A stretch of 64,000 nucleotides of DNA from CAZHZT01 sp964537285 (lineage in GTDB: Bacteria; Bacteroidota; Bacteroidia; Chitinophagales; Saprospiraceae), in NCBI GenBank assembly GCA_964537285.1, contig CAZHZT010000013.1, positions 1 through 64,000 on the forward strand, given 5' to 3'. The notes below the pieces were generated by a model. It worked only from the letters and a program-made list of their open reading frames with translations. It had not been told where the DNA came from and ran no database searches. Every line of letters starts with the position of its first letter. The stretch's first letter is position 1. Shown in pieces: positions 41,291 to 48,206 of this stretch. A program made the position numbers and the translations under genes.

Positions 41291-41413
41291 TAACTACTCA
41301 CTCACAACATATTAAGATATTTAAATACGCCTGTCATTGGTAAAGCACATAATTGCGTGTTTTCCCAATGACAGGCGTATTTAACCCCCAATATGCTCTG
41401 AGTGATGTAGTTA
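41291..41413. repeat. Long imperfect inverted repeat between TPP riboswitch and TonB receptor
   Basis: Arms of ~50 bp start TAACTACTCACTCA on the left and pair with TGAGTGATGTAGTTA on the right. The inner 18 bp (AAATACGCCTGTCATTGG) are perfect and the loop is ~23 nt. It abuts the 3' side of the riboswitch and lies in the receptor leader. It could be the expression platform, or a palindromic element inserted there. Confidence 0.7.
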
Positions 41414-41510
41414 CAAGTAACACATCCCTTCCCGGCATTACCCGGGCAGGTTCGATGGGTATGATCTCAGCCAGTCGAGAAGATCCCGATTTAGGCACCC
41501 CAAATGAGAA
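41414..41510 (-). promoter_or_regulatory. TPP riboswitch (THI element)
   Basis: Read on the minus strand, the conserved thiamine-pyrophosphate aptamer is unmistakable: GGGGTGCC, then GGCTGAGATCATACCC, then ATCGAACCTG, then GGGTAATGCCGGGAAGGGA. These form the pyrimidine-sensor (CTGAGA) and pyrophosphate-sensor helices. It begins ~10 nt after the stop codon of the NadR-like kinase and precedes the TonB receptor by ~190 nt. TPP binding would be expected to lower receptor expression when thiamine is plentiful. Confidence 0.95.
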
Positions 41511-41520
41511 TTGTTAAAAA

Positions 41521-42069
41521 TTATATTAAAACTTCTTCTATACTTAATCCAAATTTATCCTTAATGACCTCAATTGCACGATTTAACCGCTGCTCCTTCC
41601 CTCCTTCCAGTTCCACATAAGGAAAACCCAAAGCTAGTAATTCTTTTTTATATATTTCAAAAAGCTGCTCACGCTCTCCGGGATGTTCTCTTAATGGATC
41701 ATAAACCCAGGGAATATCCGTACCACATAAAAAGTGCAATTGATAGCCCGCTTCTTTCAAACGCTCCTCAATCCACGGATGACAACGACCGTATTTATAT
41801 TCCGACCAGACCTTTAGCACCACTAAATCCGTATCACAAAAGAAGAGTTTATTTGCCTCTTGTGCAGCTTCGGTTTCCCAACGAAATTGTTCTTGAGCAA
41901 TTCGAAGCAAATCAACCTCTTTATATGACCTATCCAGTTGTTCTAAAAACGTTCTGGCATATTCTTTCACCCAAACCGTACCAAATGATTGCGCCAATTG
42001 CTGAGCAATGGTAGTCTTTCCTGTAGATTCTGGTCCGGTAATAGCGATTTTTATAGGTCGACTCTTCAT
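41521..42069 (-). CDS. NadR-like P-loop ATPase/kinase (182 aa)
   Basis: This is a small AAA_28/NadR-kinase-like nucleotide-binding protein. A Walker A motif GPESTGKTT spans ~residues 12-20. YARTFLEQLDRSY and FFCDTDLVVLKVWSEYKYG match the ribosylnicotinamide-kinase-like domain of NadR, whose acidic D.D acts in substrate phosphorylation. The adenylyltransferase and HTH domains of full NadR are absent, so this is a stand-alone kinase-like domain. Its stop lies ~10 nt upstream of the TPP riboswitch on the same strand. In Bacteroidota such proteins are often found with PnuC/PnuT-type vitamin uptake, so phosphorylation of an imported vitamin (nicotinamide riboside or thiamine-like) is plausible but not shown. 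Confidence 0.8.
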   Translation of the reverse strand: MKSRPIKIAITGPESTGKTTIAQQLAQSFGTVWVKEYARTFLEQLDRSYKEVDLLRIAQEQFRWETEAAQEANKLFFCDTDLVVLKVWSEYKYGRCHPWIEERLKEAGYQLHFLCGTDIPWVYDPLREHPGEREQLFEIYKKELLALGFPYVELEGGKEQRLNRAIEVIKDKFGLSIEEVLI

Positions 42070-42079
42070 CTTGTTTTAG

Positions 42080-42177
42080 ATCTTTTGCAAAAATTGTGAT
42101 GCCATAGAGTTTAAGAATGAGTCATCCCGAATTTTCGGGATGACTCATGTTTATACTCCACACAATCTGCTAAAGAA
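42080..42177. repeat. Hybrid palindromic element, boxA-like arms with type II centre
   Basis: Degenerate outer arms (ATCTTTTGCAAAAATTGTG and CACAATCTGCTAAAGAAGG) enclose GAGTTTAAGAATGAGTC ... GACTCATGTTTATACTC with the type II core GAGTCATCCCGAA and its complement. It lies in the divergent gap upstream of the NadR-like gene. Confidence 0.7.
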
Positions 42178-42239
42178 GGAGATTTTATTTAATTTTTAGA
42201 ACACCAATCAGGAATAATCGTTTACCTTTATAAAAAATA

Positions 42240-42340
42240 GTTCCTTGGCAGAAATTGTGAAAAATGAACCTTCAAACATGAGTATTTCCGAATTTTTGGG
42301 ATGAATCATGTTTGAAGATCCGCACAATTCACCAAAGAAC
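42240..42340. repeat. Hybrid palindromic element, second copy
   Basis: GTTCCTTGGCAGAAATTGTG on the left and CACAATTCACCAAAGAAC on the right enclose ACCTTCAAACATGAGT ... ATCATGTTTGAAGAT with a degraded type II centre (TTTCCGAATTTTTGGGAT). It lies 63 bp from the previous copy. An ATG inside it (42308) is in frame with the next gene but is not the likely start. Confidence 0.7.
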
Positions 42341-42373
42341 GTAAATAATTCAGAAAGACAAGATAACCTAATT

Positions 42374-42958
42374 ATGCATGATATAGAGCCATTTTACAGA
42401 TGGCGAGATGATTACATTGCTTCTGACGATGAACGCTCGCCTTTTTACGGCAGGGTACATAGTGAATTCACTTTTAGCAATAAGGTATATAATTACTATA
42501 TTCATCCTCAATGGGATAATTTTGGATCGCCTACTCTTTATGCTAAAATTCTCTTCGCCGATTATGATGAAGGATTTGCCATCATTGAATTAATCGGAGA
42601 ATGGAACGATTGCATAAACAATGATGTTATGTTCTTCAAACGTGAGGTGATTGACCCCTTGGTTGATCAATACATTTCTAAGTTTATCATTATCTGCGAA
42701 AACGTCCTCAATTTCCATGGCTCCGATGACTGTTATTATGAAGAATGGTACCAGGAAGTAGTGGAAGACGATGGCTGGATCACGTTTGTGAATACGCTTC
42801 CTCACGTAGAGGATGAAATGAAAGACACCCAATTGCAACATTTTCTTAACTTTGGGGATCATTTCAATGATGTGAACTGGAGGCCACAAAAGCCTAAGAT
42901 CTTTTATCAGGCTATACAGGCCATGGTCCACGGACAAATTAAAAAACTAGTTTTTTGA
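42374..42958 (+). CDS. Conserved hypothetical protein upstream of era (194 aa)
   Basis: I do not recognise a named domain. The protein is acidic and aromatic-rich (FYRWRDDYIASDDERSPFYGR, HPQWDNFGSPTLYAKILFADYDEGFAIIELIGEW) with no signal peptide or membrane segment, so it is probably cytoplasmic. The sequence alternates predicted beta strands with an amphipathic C-terminal helix. An in-frame ATG at 42308 lies inside a palindromic repeat, so the ATG at 42374 (MHDIEPF) is the better start. Its stop is 3 bp before the Era start, which suggests co-transcription and perhaps translational coupling with era. No function can be assigned. Confidence 0.75.
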   Translation: MHDIEPFYRWRDDYIASDDERSPFYGRVHSEFTFSNKVYNYYIHPQWDNFGSPTLYAKILFADYDEGFAIIELIGEWNDCINNDVMFFKREVIDPLVDQYISKFIIICENVLNFHGSDDCYYEEWYQEVVEDDGWITFVNTLPHVEDEMKDTQLQHFLNFGDHFNDVNWRPQKPKIFYQAIQAMVHGQIKKLVF

Positions 42959-42961
42959 TCT

Positions 42962-43861
42962 TTGACTTTGCATAAATCTGGATTTGTAAATATAATCGGT
43001 CGTCCCAATGTAGGAAAGTCTACATTGATGAATGCTTTGGTAGGCGAACGGATGTCTATTATCACCCATAAGCCTCAAACGACCCGGCACCGAATCATCG
43101 GCTTGCTGAATGGAGAAGATTTTCAACTGGTATTTTCCGATACCCCGGGAATCATCCAAGACCCGTCTTACAAAATGCAGCAAGCCATGAACCGCTTTGC
43201 TGAATCTACTTTTGAGGATGCCGATATCATGCTTTTTGTAGTGGATATCCAGGATGACTATCCTCCGGATGATCCTATTATTCTTTCCTTGAAAAAATTA
43301 AAGAATATTCCGCTATTCCTGGTTCTAAACAAAACGGATCTCGTAGCCCCGGAGGTAGTCTTGCAGAAAATTAAATGGTGGAACGACACCCTTCCTTTCC
43401 AGGAAATCATTCCTACTTCTGCACTGAATCAACTCAATACAGATAAACTTTTTCAATTATTGATCAAATACCTTCCGGAAGAACCAGCTTATTACCCTAA
43501 AGATCAACTTACGGATAAACCTGAACGTTTTTTCGTTTCAGAAATCATCCGTGAAAAAATACTAGAACAATACCAGCAAGAAGTTCCTTACTCCGTAGAA
43601 GTGGCTGTAGATTCTTTTAAAGAAGGTACCACTAAATCCGGAGAACCACTCGTTCGAATTACCGCCTACATTTTTGTGAATCGCAAAACACAAAAAGCCA
43701 TTATAATCGGAAAAGAAGGACATGCTATAAAAAAACTCGGTACTCAAGCTCGCAAAGCACTGGAAGCCTGGCTCGACCAAAAGGTCTTCCTGGAACTACT
43801 GGTCAAGATCAAAGAAAATTGGCGAGATGATGATCGACTGTTAAAAAGATTTGGATATTAG
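42962..43861 (+). CDS. era: GTPase Era (299 aa)
   Basis: This ribosome-assembly GTPase binds the 3' end of 16S rRNA and couples 30S maturation to cell growth. G1 GRPNVGKST lies at ~12-20, G3 DTPG near 61 and G4 NKTD near 122. The C-terminal KH domain (~205-290) has GKEGHAIKKLG. Length matches bacterial Era. No ATG is available. TTG at 42962 is used here, and TTG at 42968 (MHKSGFV) is an equally good or better start by comparison with the usual N-terminus. It is 3 bp downstream of the preceding hypothetical gene and is followed by a hairpin before der. Confidence 0.95.
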   Translation: MTLHKSGFVNIIGRPNVGKSTLMNALVGERMSIITHKPQTTRHRIIGLLNGEDFQLVFSDTPGIIQDPSYKMQQAMNRFAESTFEDADIMLFVVDIQDDYPPDDPIILSLKKLKNIPLFLVLNKTDLVAPEVVLQKIKWWNDTLPFQEIIPTSALNQLNTDKLFQLLIKYLPEEPAYYPKDQLTDKPERFFVSEIIREKILEQYQQEVPYSVEVAVDSFKEGTTKSGEPLVRITAYIFVNRKTQKAIIIGKEGHAIKKLGTQARKALEAWLDQKVFLELLVKIKENWRDDDRLLKRFGY

Positions 43862-43882
43862 TAATCAAAGAAAGTTAAACTC

Positions 43883-43941
43883 GAAGTTGTTAAAAAGCAT
43901 TTCGTTGCCCCGGGCAACGAAATGCTTTTTTAAACAACTTC
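43883..43941 (+). terminator. Hairpin with T-run between era and der
   Basis: GAAGTTGTT ... AAAAAGCATTTCGTTGC pairs with GCAACGAAATGCTTTTT ... AACAACTTC around CCCGG. T6 follows the inner stem. It looks like an intrinsic terminator for era, but its outer arm ends only ~15 bp before the der ATG, so partial read-through is possible. Confidence 0.7.
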
Positions 43942-43956
43942 CTATTTAAAGTAATA

Positions 43957-45258
43957 ATGGGGAACATAGTTGCAATAGTAGGAAGACCTAATGTAGGAAA
44001 ATCAACCCTTTATAATCGCCTTATCGGAGAACGCGACGCCATAGTGGATGATACGAGTGGTGTTACACGTGATCGACAGTATGGAAGTTGTACCTGGAAT
44101 GGAAAAACGTTCACAGTAGTAGATACTGGTGGATTCGTAGAAGGCTCGGATGATGTATTCGAAGCGGCAATCCGCTCTCAGGTCAAAATTGCCCTGGAAG
44201 AGGCACGTGTAATAGTCTTTATGGTAGATGTAACCACCGGAATTACCGACCTCGATGAGGAAGTCGCCCAAATGCTCCGTCGCACAGATAAACCTGTGAT
44301 GCTAACGGTCAATAAAGTCGATAATGCGGAACGCATGATGGAAGCGAATGAATTTTACAGCCTCGGTATGGAAGATGTCTTTTTTCTTTCCTCTATAACA
44401 GGAAGCGGAACTGGAGAATTGCTCGATGCCATCACGGAACATATTGAGGAAGAGCAAGAACAAGCATCTGAAGTACCCCGATTTGCCATTGTAGGTCAAC
44501 CCAATGTGGGTAAATCATCCCTGGTAAATGCCCTTCTAGGCGAAGAGCGTAACATTGTAACGGATATTGCCGGCACTACCAGGGACTCCATTCATACGCA
44601 TTATCAAAAATTTGATAAAGATTTCATACTTATTGACACCGCCGGCCTAAGAAAGAAAACCAAAGTGCACGAAAACCTTGAGTTTTACTCCGTTATGAGA
44701 GCCATCAAAGCCATCGAAGAAGCTGATGTTTGCTTCCTTATGATCGATGCCCAAACCGGAGTAGAATCTCAGGACCTGAACATCTTCCGGCTGGCAATCA
44801 AGCGAAACAAAGGAGTGGTCGTACTTGTAAACAAATGGGACCTTCTGGACAAAGAAACCAATACTGCCCGTGACCTGGAGAAAGTGATAAAAAAACGCCT
44901 CGAACCCTTCAGTGATGTTCCGGTCATTTTTGTCTCGGCGCTTGAAAAACAACGCATCTTTAAGGCTATTGAATCAGGCATTGAAGTCTTCCACAATAGA
45001 TCTCAGAAAATTAAGACCTCGCAGCTCAACGAAATCATGCAGGAGGCCATTGAGCGTTATCCTCCTCCTGCTTATCGGGGTAAATTAATCAAAATTAAAT
45101 ATGTAACGCAACTCCCTACTTATTTCCCCGCTTTCGCTTTTTTTGCGAGCCACCCCAAACACATCCGACAGCCTTACAGACAATATTTAGAAAATCAGTT
45201 GCGGAAAAATTTTAACTTTACGGGCGTTCCGATAAAAGTATTTTTCAGACAAAAGTAA
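43957..45258 (+). CDS. der: GTPase Der / EngA (433 aa)
   Basis: This double-GTPase protein is needed for 50S ribosomal subunit assembly. It has two tandem G domains: GRPNVGKSTL at ~8-17 with DTGG and NKVD, then GQPNVGKSSL at ~179-188 with DTAGL and NKWD. The C-terminal KH-like domain is ~350-433. The length is normal. It starts at ATG 43957 and is followed after 6 bp by rfbC, so the two are likely co-transcribed. Pairing era with der fits a ribosome-biogenesis segment. Confidence 0.97.
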   Translation: MGNIVAIVGRPNVGKSTLYNRLIGERDAIVDDTSGVTRDRQYGSCTWNGKTFTVVDTGGFVEGSDDVFEAAIRSQVKIALEEARVIVFMVDVTTGITDLDEEVAQMLRRTDKPVMLTVNKVDNAERMMEANEFYSLGMEDVFFLSSITGSGTGELLDAITEHIEEEQEQASEVPRFAIVGQPNVGKSSLVNALLGEERNIVTDIAGTTRDSIHTHYQKFDKDFILIDTAGLRKKTKVHENLEFYSVMRAIKAIEEADVCFLMIDAQTGVESQDLNIFRLAIKRNKGVVVLVNKWDLLDKETNTARDLEKVIKKRLEPFSDVPVIFVSALEKQRIFKAIESGIEVFHNRSQKIKTSQLNEIMQEAIERYPPPAYRGKLIKIKYVTQLPTYFPAFAFFASHPKHIRQPYRQYLENQLRKNFNFTGVPIKVFFRQK

Positions 45259-45264
45259 ATCGTT

Positions 45265-45819
45265 ATGCCTTTTCACTCTACCCCTCTTCCCGGCTTATTC
45301 GTTTTCGAACCAAGAGTCTTTGAGGATGATCGTGGTTATTTTTTTGAAAGCTATAATTCAAATACCTTCAAAGATCGTGGTGTCAGCGCCGATTTCGTTC
45401 AGGATAATGAAGCAAAGTCAACCTACGGTGTCTTAAGAGGACTTCACTACCAAACACCTCCTTTTGCACAGGCCAAATTGGTTAGAGTAGTTGAAGGTGA
45501 AGTGTTGGATGTAGTGGTAGATATCAGAGAGGACTCCCATACTTATGGCCAGTGGTATAGCATTCGGCTCAGTGCAGAGAACAAAAAACAGCTATTTGTG
45601 CCAAGAGGTTTTGCACATGGCTATGTTGTGCTAAGCTCAACCGCCATTTTTTGCTACAAATGCGATAATTTTTACTCTAAGCCTCACGAAGGCGGCGTAC
45701 TATACAATGATCCGAACTTAAATATTGACTGGGAAATTGATCTTAGTCAAGCCATCCTTTCGGAAAAGGATAAAAAGCAACCTGTATTTGGTCAACATAT
45801 TAGTATGCAAACTGCGTAG
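45265..45819 (+). CDS. rfbC: dTDP-4-dehydrorhamnose 3,5-epimerase (184 aa)
   Basis: This cupin-fold epimerase is the third step of dTDP-L-rhamnose synthesis. Signatures are FFESYNSNTF, the catalytic GLHYQTPPFAQAKLVRVVEG (His ~63) and VPRGFAHGYVVLS. The length matches RmlC. It begins 6 bp after der and is followed by rfbD after an 83-bp gap that contains a 23-bp-stem hairpin. dTDP-rhamnose serves LPS O-antigen or other surface glycans. The first two pathway enzymes (rfbA, rfbB) are not in the window. Confidence 0.95.
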   Translation: MPFHSTPLPGLFVFEPRVFEDDRGYFFESYNSNTFKDRGVSADFVQDNEAKSTYGVLRGLHYQTPPFAQAKLVRVVEGEVLDVVVDIREDSHTYGQWYSIRLSAENKKQLFVPRGFAHGYVVLSSTAIFCYKCDNFYSKPHEGGVLYNDPNLNIDWEIDLSQAILSEKDKKQPVFGQHISMQTA

Positions 45820-45828
45820 GAGAATGAA

Positions 45829-45886
45829 GTTAATATTTACGAATGGTTTGCTGCCTTTGGCAAGCAAACCATTCGTAAATATTAAC
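45829..45886. repeat. Perfect 23-bp-stem hairpin between rfbC and rfbD
   Basis: GTTAATATTTACGAATGG ... pairs exactly over 23 bp with its complement (45864-45886) around a 12-nt loop (TGCCTTTGGCAA region). There is no U-run, so it is more likely a processing or stability element, or a palindromic repeat, than a terminator. It begins 10 bp after the rfbC stop. Confidence 0.75.
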
Positions 45887-45902
45887 CTTAAAAAAAGACA
45901 CA

Positions 45903-46793
45903 ATGAAAAAAATAATCGTTACGGGTGCTAATGGCCAATTAGGCAGCGAATTCCAGCATCTCGCCCCTCAATTTCCTGAACTAGAGTTTCATTTCACCGA
46001 CCGGAATGAGGCAGATATCCTCGATGCTTCCCAAATGCAAAGCCTTTTTAAATCAAATGCCTATGCTTATTGCATTAATTGCGCGGCTTATACTGCGGTC
46101 GATAAAGCGGAAACAGAACAAGAGCTTGCCCAACGATTAAATGTTACCGGTGTTCAAAATTTAGTGGATGCTTGTAAAATTATGGACACTCACTTTGTTC
46201 ACTTTTCTTCCGATTACGTTTACCATTTGGATACGAATACGCCTTTAAAAGAGTCTGACAAGACAATCCCTCAAGGAGTCTATGCTCAAACAAAACTTGA
46301 TGGAGAAATGACTGCTTTAAAGGCTCATAAAAAAACGACGGTTATCCGCACTTCATGGGTATATTCTTCCTTCGGGCATAATTTTGTAAAAACGATGCTT
46401 CGCCTTGGGAGGGAAAGAGATTCCTTGAATATCGTTTACGACCAAGTGGGTACCCCTACTTATGCCCGCCACCTTGCCCAAGCGGTATTAGATATCATCT
46501 CTCGACAATCCAAGGGCGAAATAGAGGCTCCTCAATTAAATGGCCTTTTCAATTACAGCAACGAAGGCGTTACCAGCTGGTATGATTTCGCGATGGCTGT
46601 TTTTGAATGGGCTAATATTTCCTGCGATGTGAGTGCTATTGAGAGCAAAGACTACCCTACCCCAGCAAAACGGCCTTTGTTTAGTTTGATGAATAAGGAT
46701 AAGTTTAAGCAAACATTTGGGGTTAAAATTCCGCACTGGCGCGAGGGGTTGAAGGATTGTTTGAAGGAGTTGGGGGTTGTTAAAATAGATTAG
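45903..46793 (+). CDS. rfbD: dTDP-4-dehydrorhamnose reductase (296 aa)
   Basis: This NAD(P)H-dependent short-chain reductase makes dTDP-L-rhamnose in the last step of the pathway. GANGQLGSEF at ~7-16 is the nucleotide-binding loop; CAAYTAVDKAE and the catalytic YAQTKLDGE (Tyr/Lys ~129-133) are family motifs. Length is typical. ATG at 45903 follows an A-rich stretch. It is the last gene of the plus-strand run that begins with the era-side hypothetical gene. Confidence 0.95.
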   Translation: MKKIIVTGANGQLGSEFQHLAPQFPELEFHFTDRNEADILDASQMQSLFKSNAYAYCINCAAYTAVDKAETEQELAQRLNVTGVQNLVDACKIMDTHFVHFSSDYVYHLDTNTPLKESDKTIPQGVYAQTKLDGEMTALKAHKKTTVIRTSWVYSSFGHNFVKTMLRLGRERDSLNIVYDQVGTPTYARHLAQAVLDIISRQSKGEIEAPQLNGLFNYSNEGVTSWYDFAMAVFEWANISCDVSAIESKDYPTPAKRPLFSLMNKDKFKQTFGVKIPHWREGLKDCLKELGVVKID

Positions 46794-46803
46794 TATTGCT
46801 CGC

Positions 46804-46820
46804 TAAGACGTCTCGTCTTA
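46804..46820 (+). terminator. Short hairpin after rfbD
   Basis: TAAGACG and CGTCTTA form a 7-bp stem with a TCT loop 11 bp past the rfbD stop. No T-run follows, so terminator function is weakly supported. Confidence 0.3.
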
Positions 46821-46943
46821 CCCAGATCAAGTTGTTGCCCTCTTGGCCAGTAAAGCCGAAAAGAAATGCAAAAGCCCCGAAAACAGAAAACCCAGGTTAA
46901 CAACGTAGAGTCAGTTCAAAAAAGCATCATATGGTTATGTAGT

Positions 46944-47378
46944 TTAAATCCGTGAACTACTTGAGCCTTCATCATTATTTAATTCTTCACGATTTGATTC
47001 CAATTCGTATCTTCTACTAAAAGCTTCTTGAGTCATCGAAAAATACTTGGCTAATTTAAGAACCATTCCTTTACTGATATTTCTTCTGTAGTTCAAAAAA
47101 TCGTTTATCAATTGACGAGAGACGTCGAGTGATTTCGCCAATTCACTTTGGCTTATATTTGAATCCCCCATTAAACTTCTTAATAACTCTACAGGGTTTA
47201 ACACATCTCCTTTTTCCTTCATTTTTCTCTGATCATAGTCCTCAATCAACAGCTCTAATAGCTCAATTTCATCTAAATTAGCTTCTTCATCTTCCAAAAG
47301 CAGGGCTTCATGTTTATTGCAATATTCATTGTATTGCGATAAGCTTTTAATGATTTTATATTTTATTGTAGTTACCAT
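46944..47378 (-). CDS. higA: HigA-type antitoxin, HTH protein (144 aa)
   Basis: This is probably the antitoxin and autorepressor of a type II toxin-antitoxin module. The C-terminal half has an XRE/Cro helix-turn-helix (~75-130): SQSELAKSLDVSRQLINDFLNYRRNISKGMVLKLAKYF. The N-terminal half is acidic (LLLEDEEANLDEIELLELLIEDY), typical of the HigA family that pairs with HigB. Its ATG follows the toxin stop codon by 1 bp, which implies translational coupling with toxin first, as in higBA. Confidence 0.82.
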   Translation of the reverse strand: MVTTIKYKIIKSLSQYNEYCNKHEALLLEDEEANLDEIELLELLIEDYDQRKMKEKGDVLNPVELLRSLMGDSNISQSELAKSLDVSRQLINDFLNYRRNISKGMVLKLAKYFSMTQEAFSRRYELESNREELNNDEGSSSSRI

Positions 47379-47379
47379 A

Positions 47380-47616
47380 TTAGAACATATCTACTTCACA
47401 AACTTTTACTTTGTCATACTCTTGATGAGTGCCTACAAACCTTACGTACAATACAACTCGATTATTTCCGAATTTATAGCCACATATCAATCGATATTTA
47501 TTTCCTCCAACATTAAACACGACACGATTAAAAGGCTTCCTTTCGCAACTAACAATATCTGCAGTTCCGAAACTTCTGGTTATATCACTAGGGATTTCCC
47601 AATCACAATATTTCAA
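47380..47616 (-). CDS. higB: HigB-type toxin, short and possibly N-terminally truncated (78 aa)
   Basis: The protein matches the RelE-fold HigB mRNA-interferase family: RVVFNVGGNKYRLICGYKF and VLYVRFVGTHQEYDKV are its conserved core. HigB proteins are usually ~95-105 aa. Here an in-frame TAA lies immediately before the only usable start, a TTG at 47616, so the first helices are missing or shortened. Upstream sequence in another frame gives no convincing N-terminus by eye. It may be inactive, or the family member may be naturally short. The antitoxin gene begins 1 bp after its stop. Confidence 0.7.
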   Translation of the reverse strand: MKYCDWEIPSDITRSFGTADIVSCERKPFNRVVFNVGGNKYRLICGYKFGNNRVVLYVRFVGTHQEYDKVKVCEVDMF

Positions 47617-48206
47617 TTAACTATAAAAATCTTGAAATGCTTTTAGCATTATCAAATTTTGCCCGCAATGGTCTATTACGTTTGCCCATTTAAAGATTTT
47701 TACATTCATTCACCTAATATAAGCACAATCTTACTTGTACGCAAATTGCGTAGTAAATATTTTAACAGTTTTCCGAATGGCCTCCGAAGGCCACTGGTTC
47801 CGAGGTCATCTCGCCACCCTAGTGCTTCAGGAACTAAATCCTTGATAGCTTTAGAGGCGATTATTTTGGTGGCAAACGAGGCGCGAAGAGGGAGCATAGC
47901 CCAAAGCTACGTGACCGATGAGCAACGAAGTAGGCCGCCAAAAGAAGCCGTCAAAAGTGTCAAGGATTTAGTTCCTGAAGCACTAGCCTCCAACTTTAAT
48001 ATTTCCTTTTCCTTCTTTAAATAAAAATTAACGGCTTCTATCTTCTCTTAAGTCTAAATTTGTTCTAAAATCCTTATCAACCCACCTAGCAAGGTTGGTA
48101 TAAATGGAAAAAGGCTTATATTGAAGTAATTTTAAAAGCAATTCACTGCCGCGGCAGGATAATTATTTATTGAATTGAAAAACCATTTTTAAAAAAATCA
48201 GTAACA
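47617..48206. other. 590-bp intergenic region
   Basis: This gap lies between the toxin gene (minus) and the porin gene (plus). It is dominated by a cruciform-like repeat (47819-47986), with GGCCTCC/GGCC hairpin sequence on its left flank and a small CTGCCGCGGCAG palindrome near 48148. TAAATTTG at 48055-48062 resembles a −7 box but no −33 box is visible. Open frames across the repeat are not credible genes. Confidence 0.5.
47819..47986. repeat. Palindromic element with 27-bp perfect terminal repeats
   Basis: CTAGTGCTTCAGGAAC... (47819-47845) is the exact complement of 47960-47986. Inside, further paired segments (TTTTGGTGGC with GCCGCCAAAA, and GCATAGC with GCTACGTG) allow a long imperfect cruciform of ~168 bp. 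It encodes no transposase. It is best described as a MITE-like or REP-like element. Confidence 0.8.

Noticed and set aside
42308..42373. Upstream ATG for the conserved hypothetical gene before era
   Set aside because: The codon lies inside a palindromic repeat, and the extra 22 residues are translated repeat sequence.
46794..46943. Possible RNA gene after rfbD
   Set aside because: Only a 7-bp hairpin is visible; no tRNA cloverleaf or other known RNA signature.
47659..48024. 121-codon ORF on the plus strand and 63-codon ORF on the minus strand
   Set aside because: Both cross the inverted-repeat element at 47819-47986; their sequence is the translation of the repeat and has no domain.
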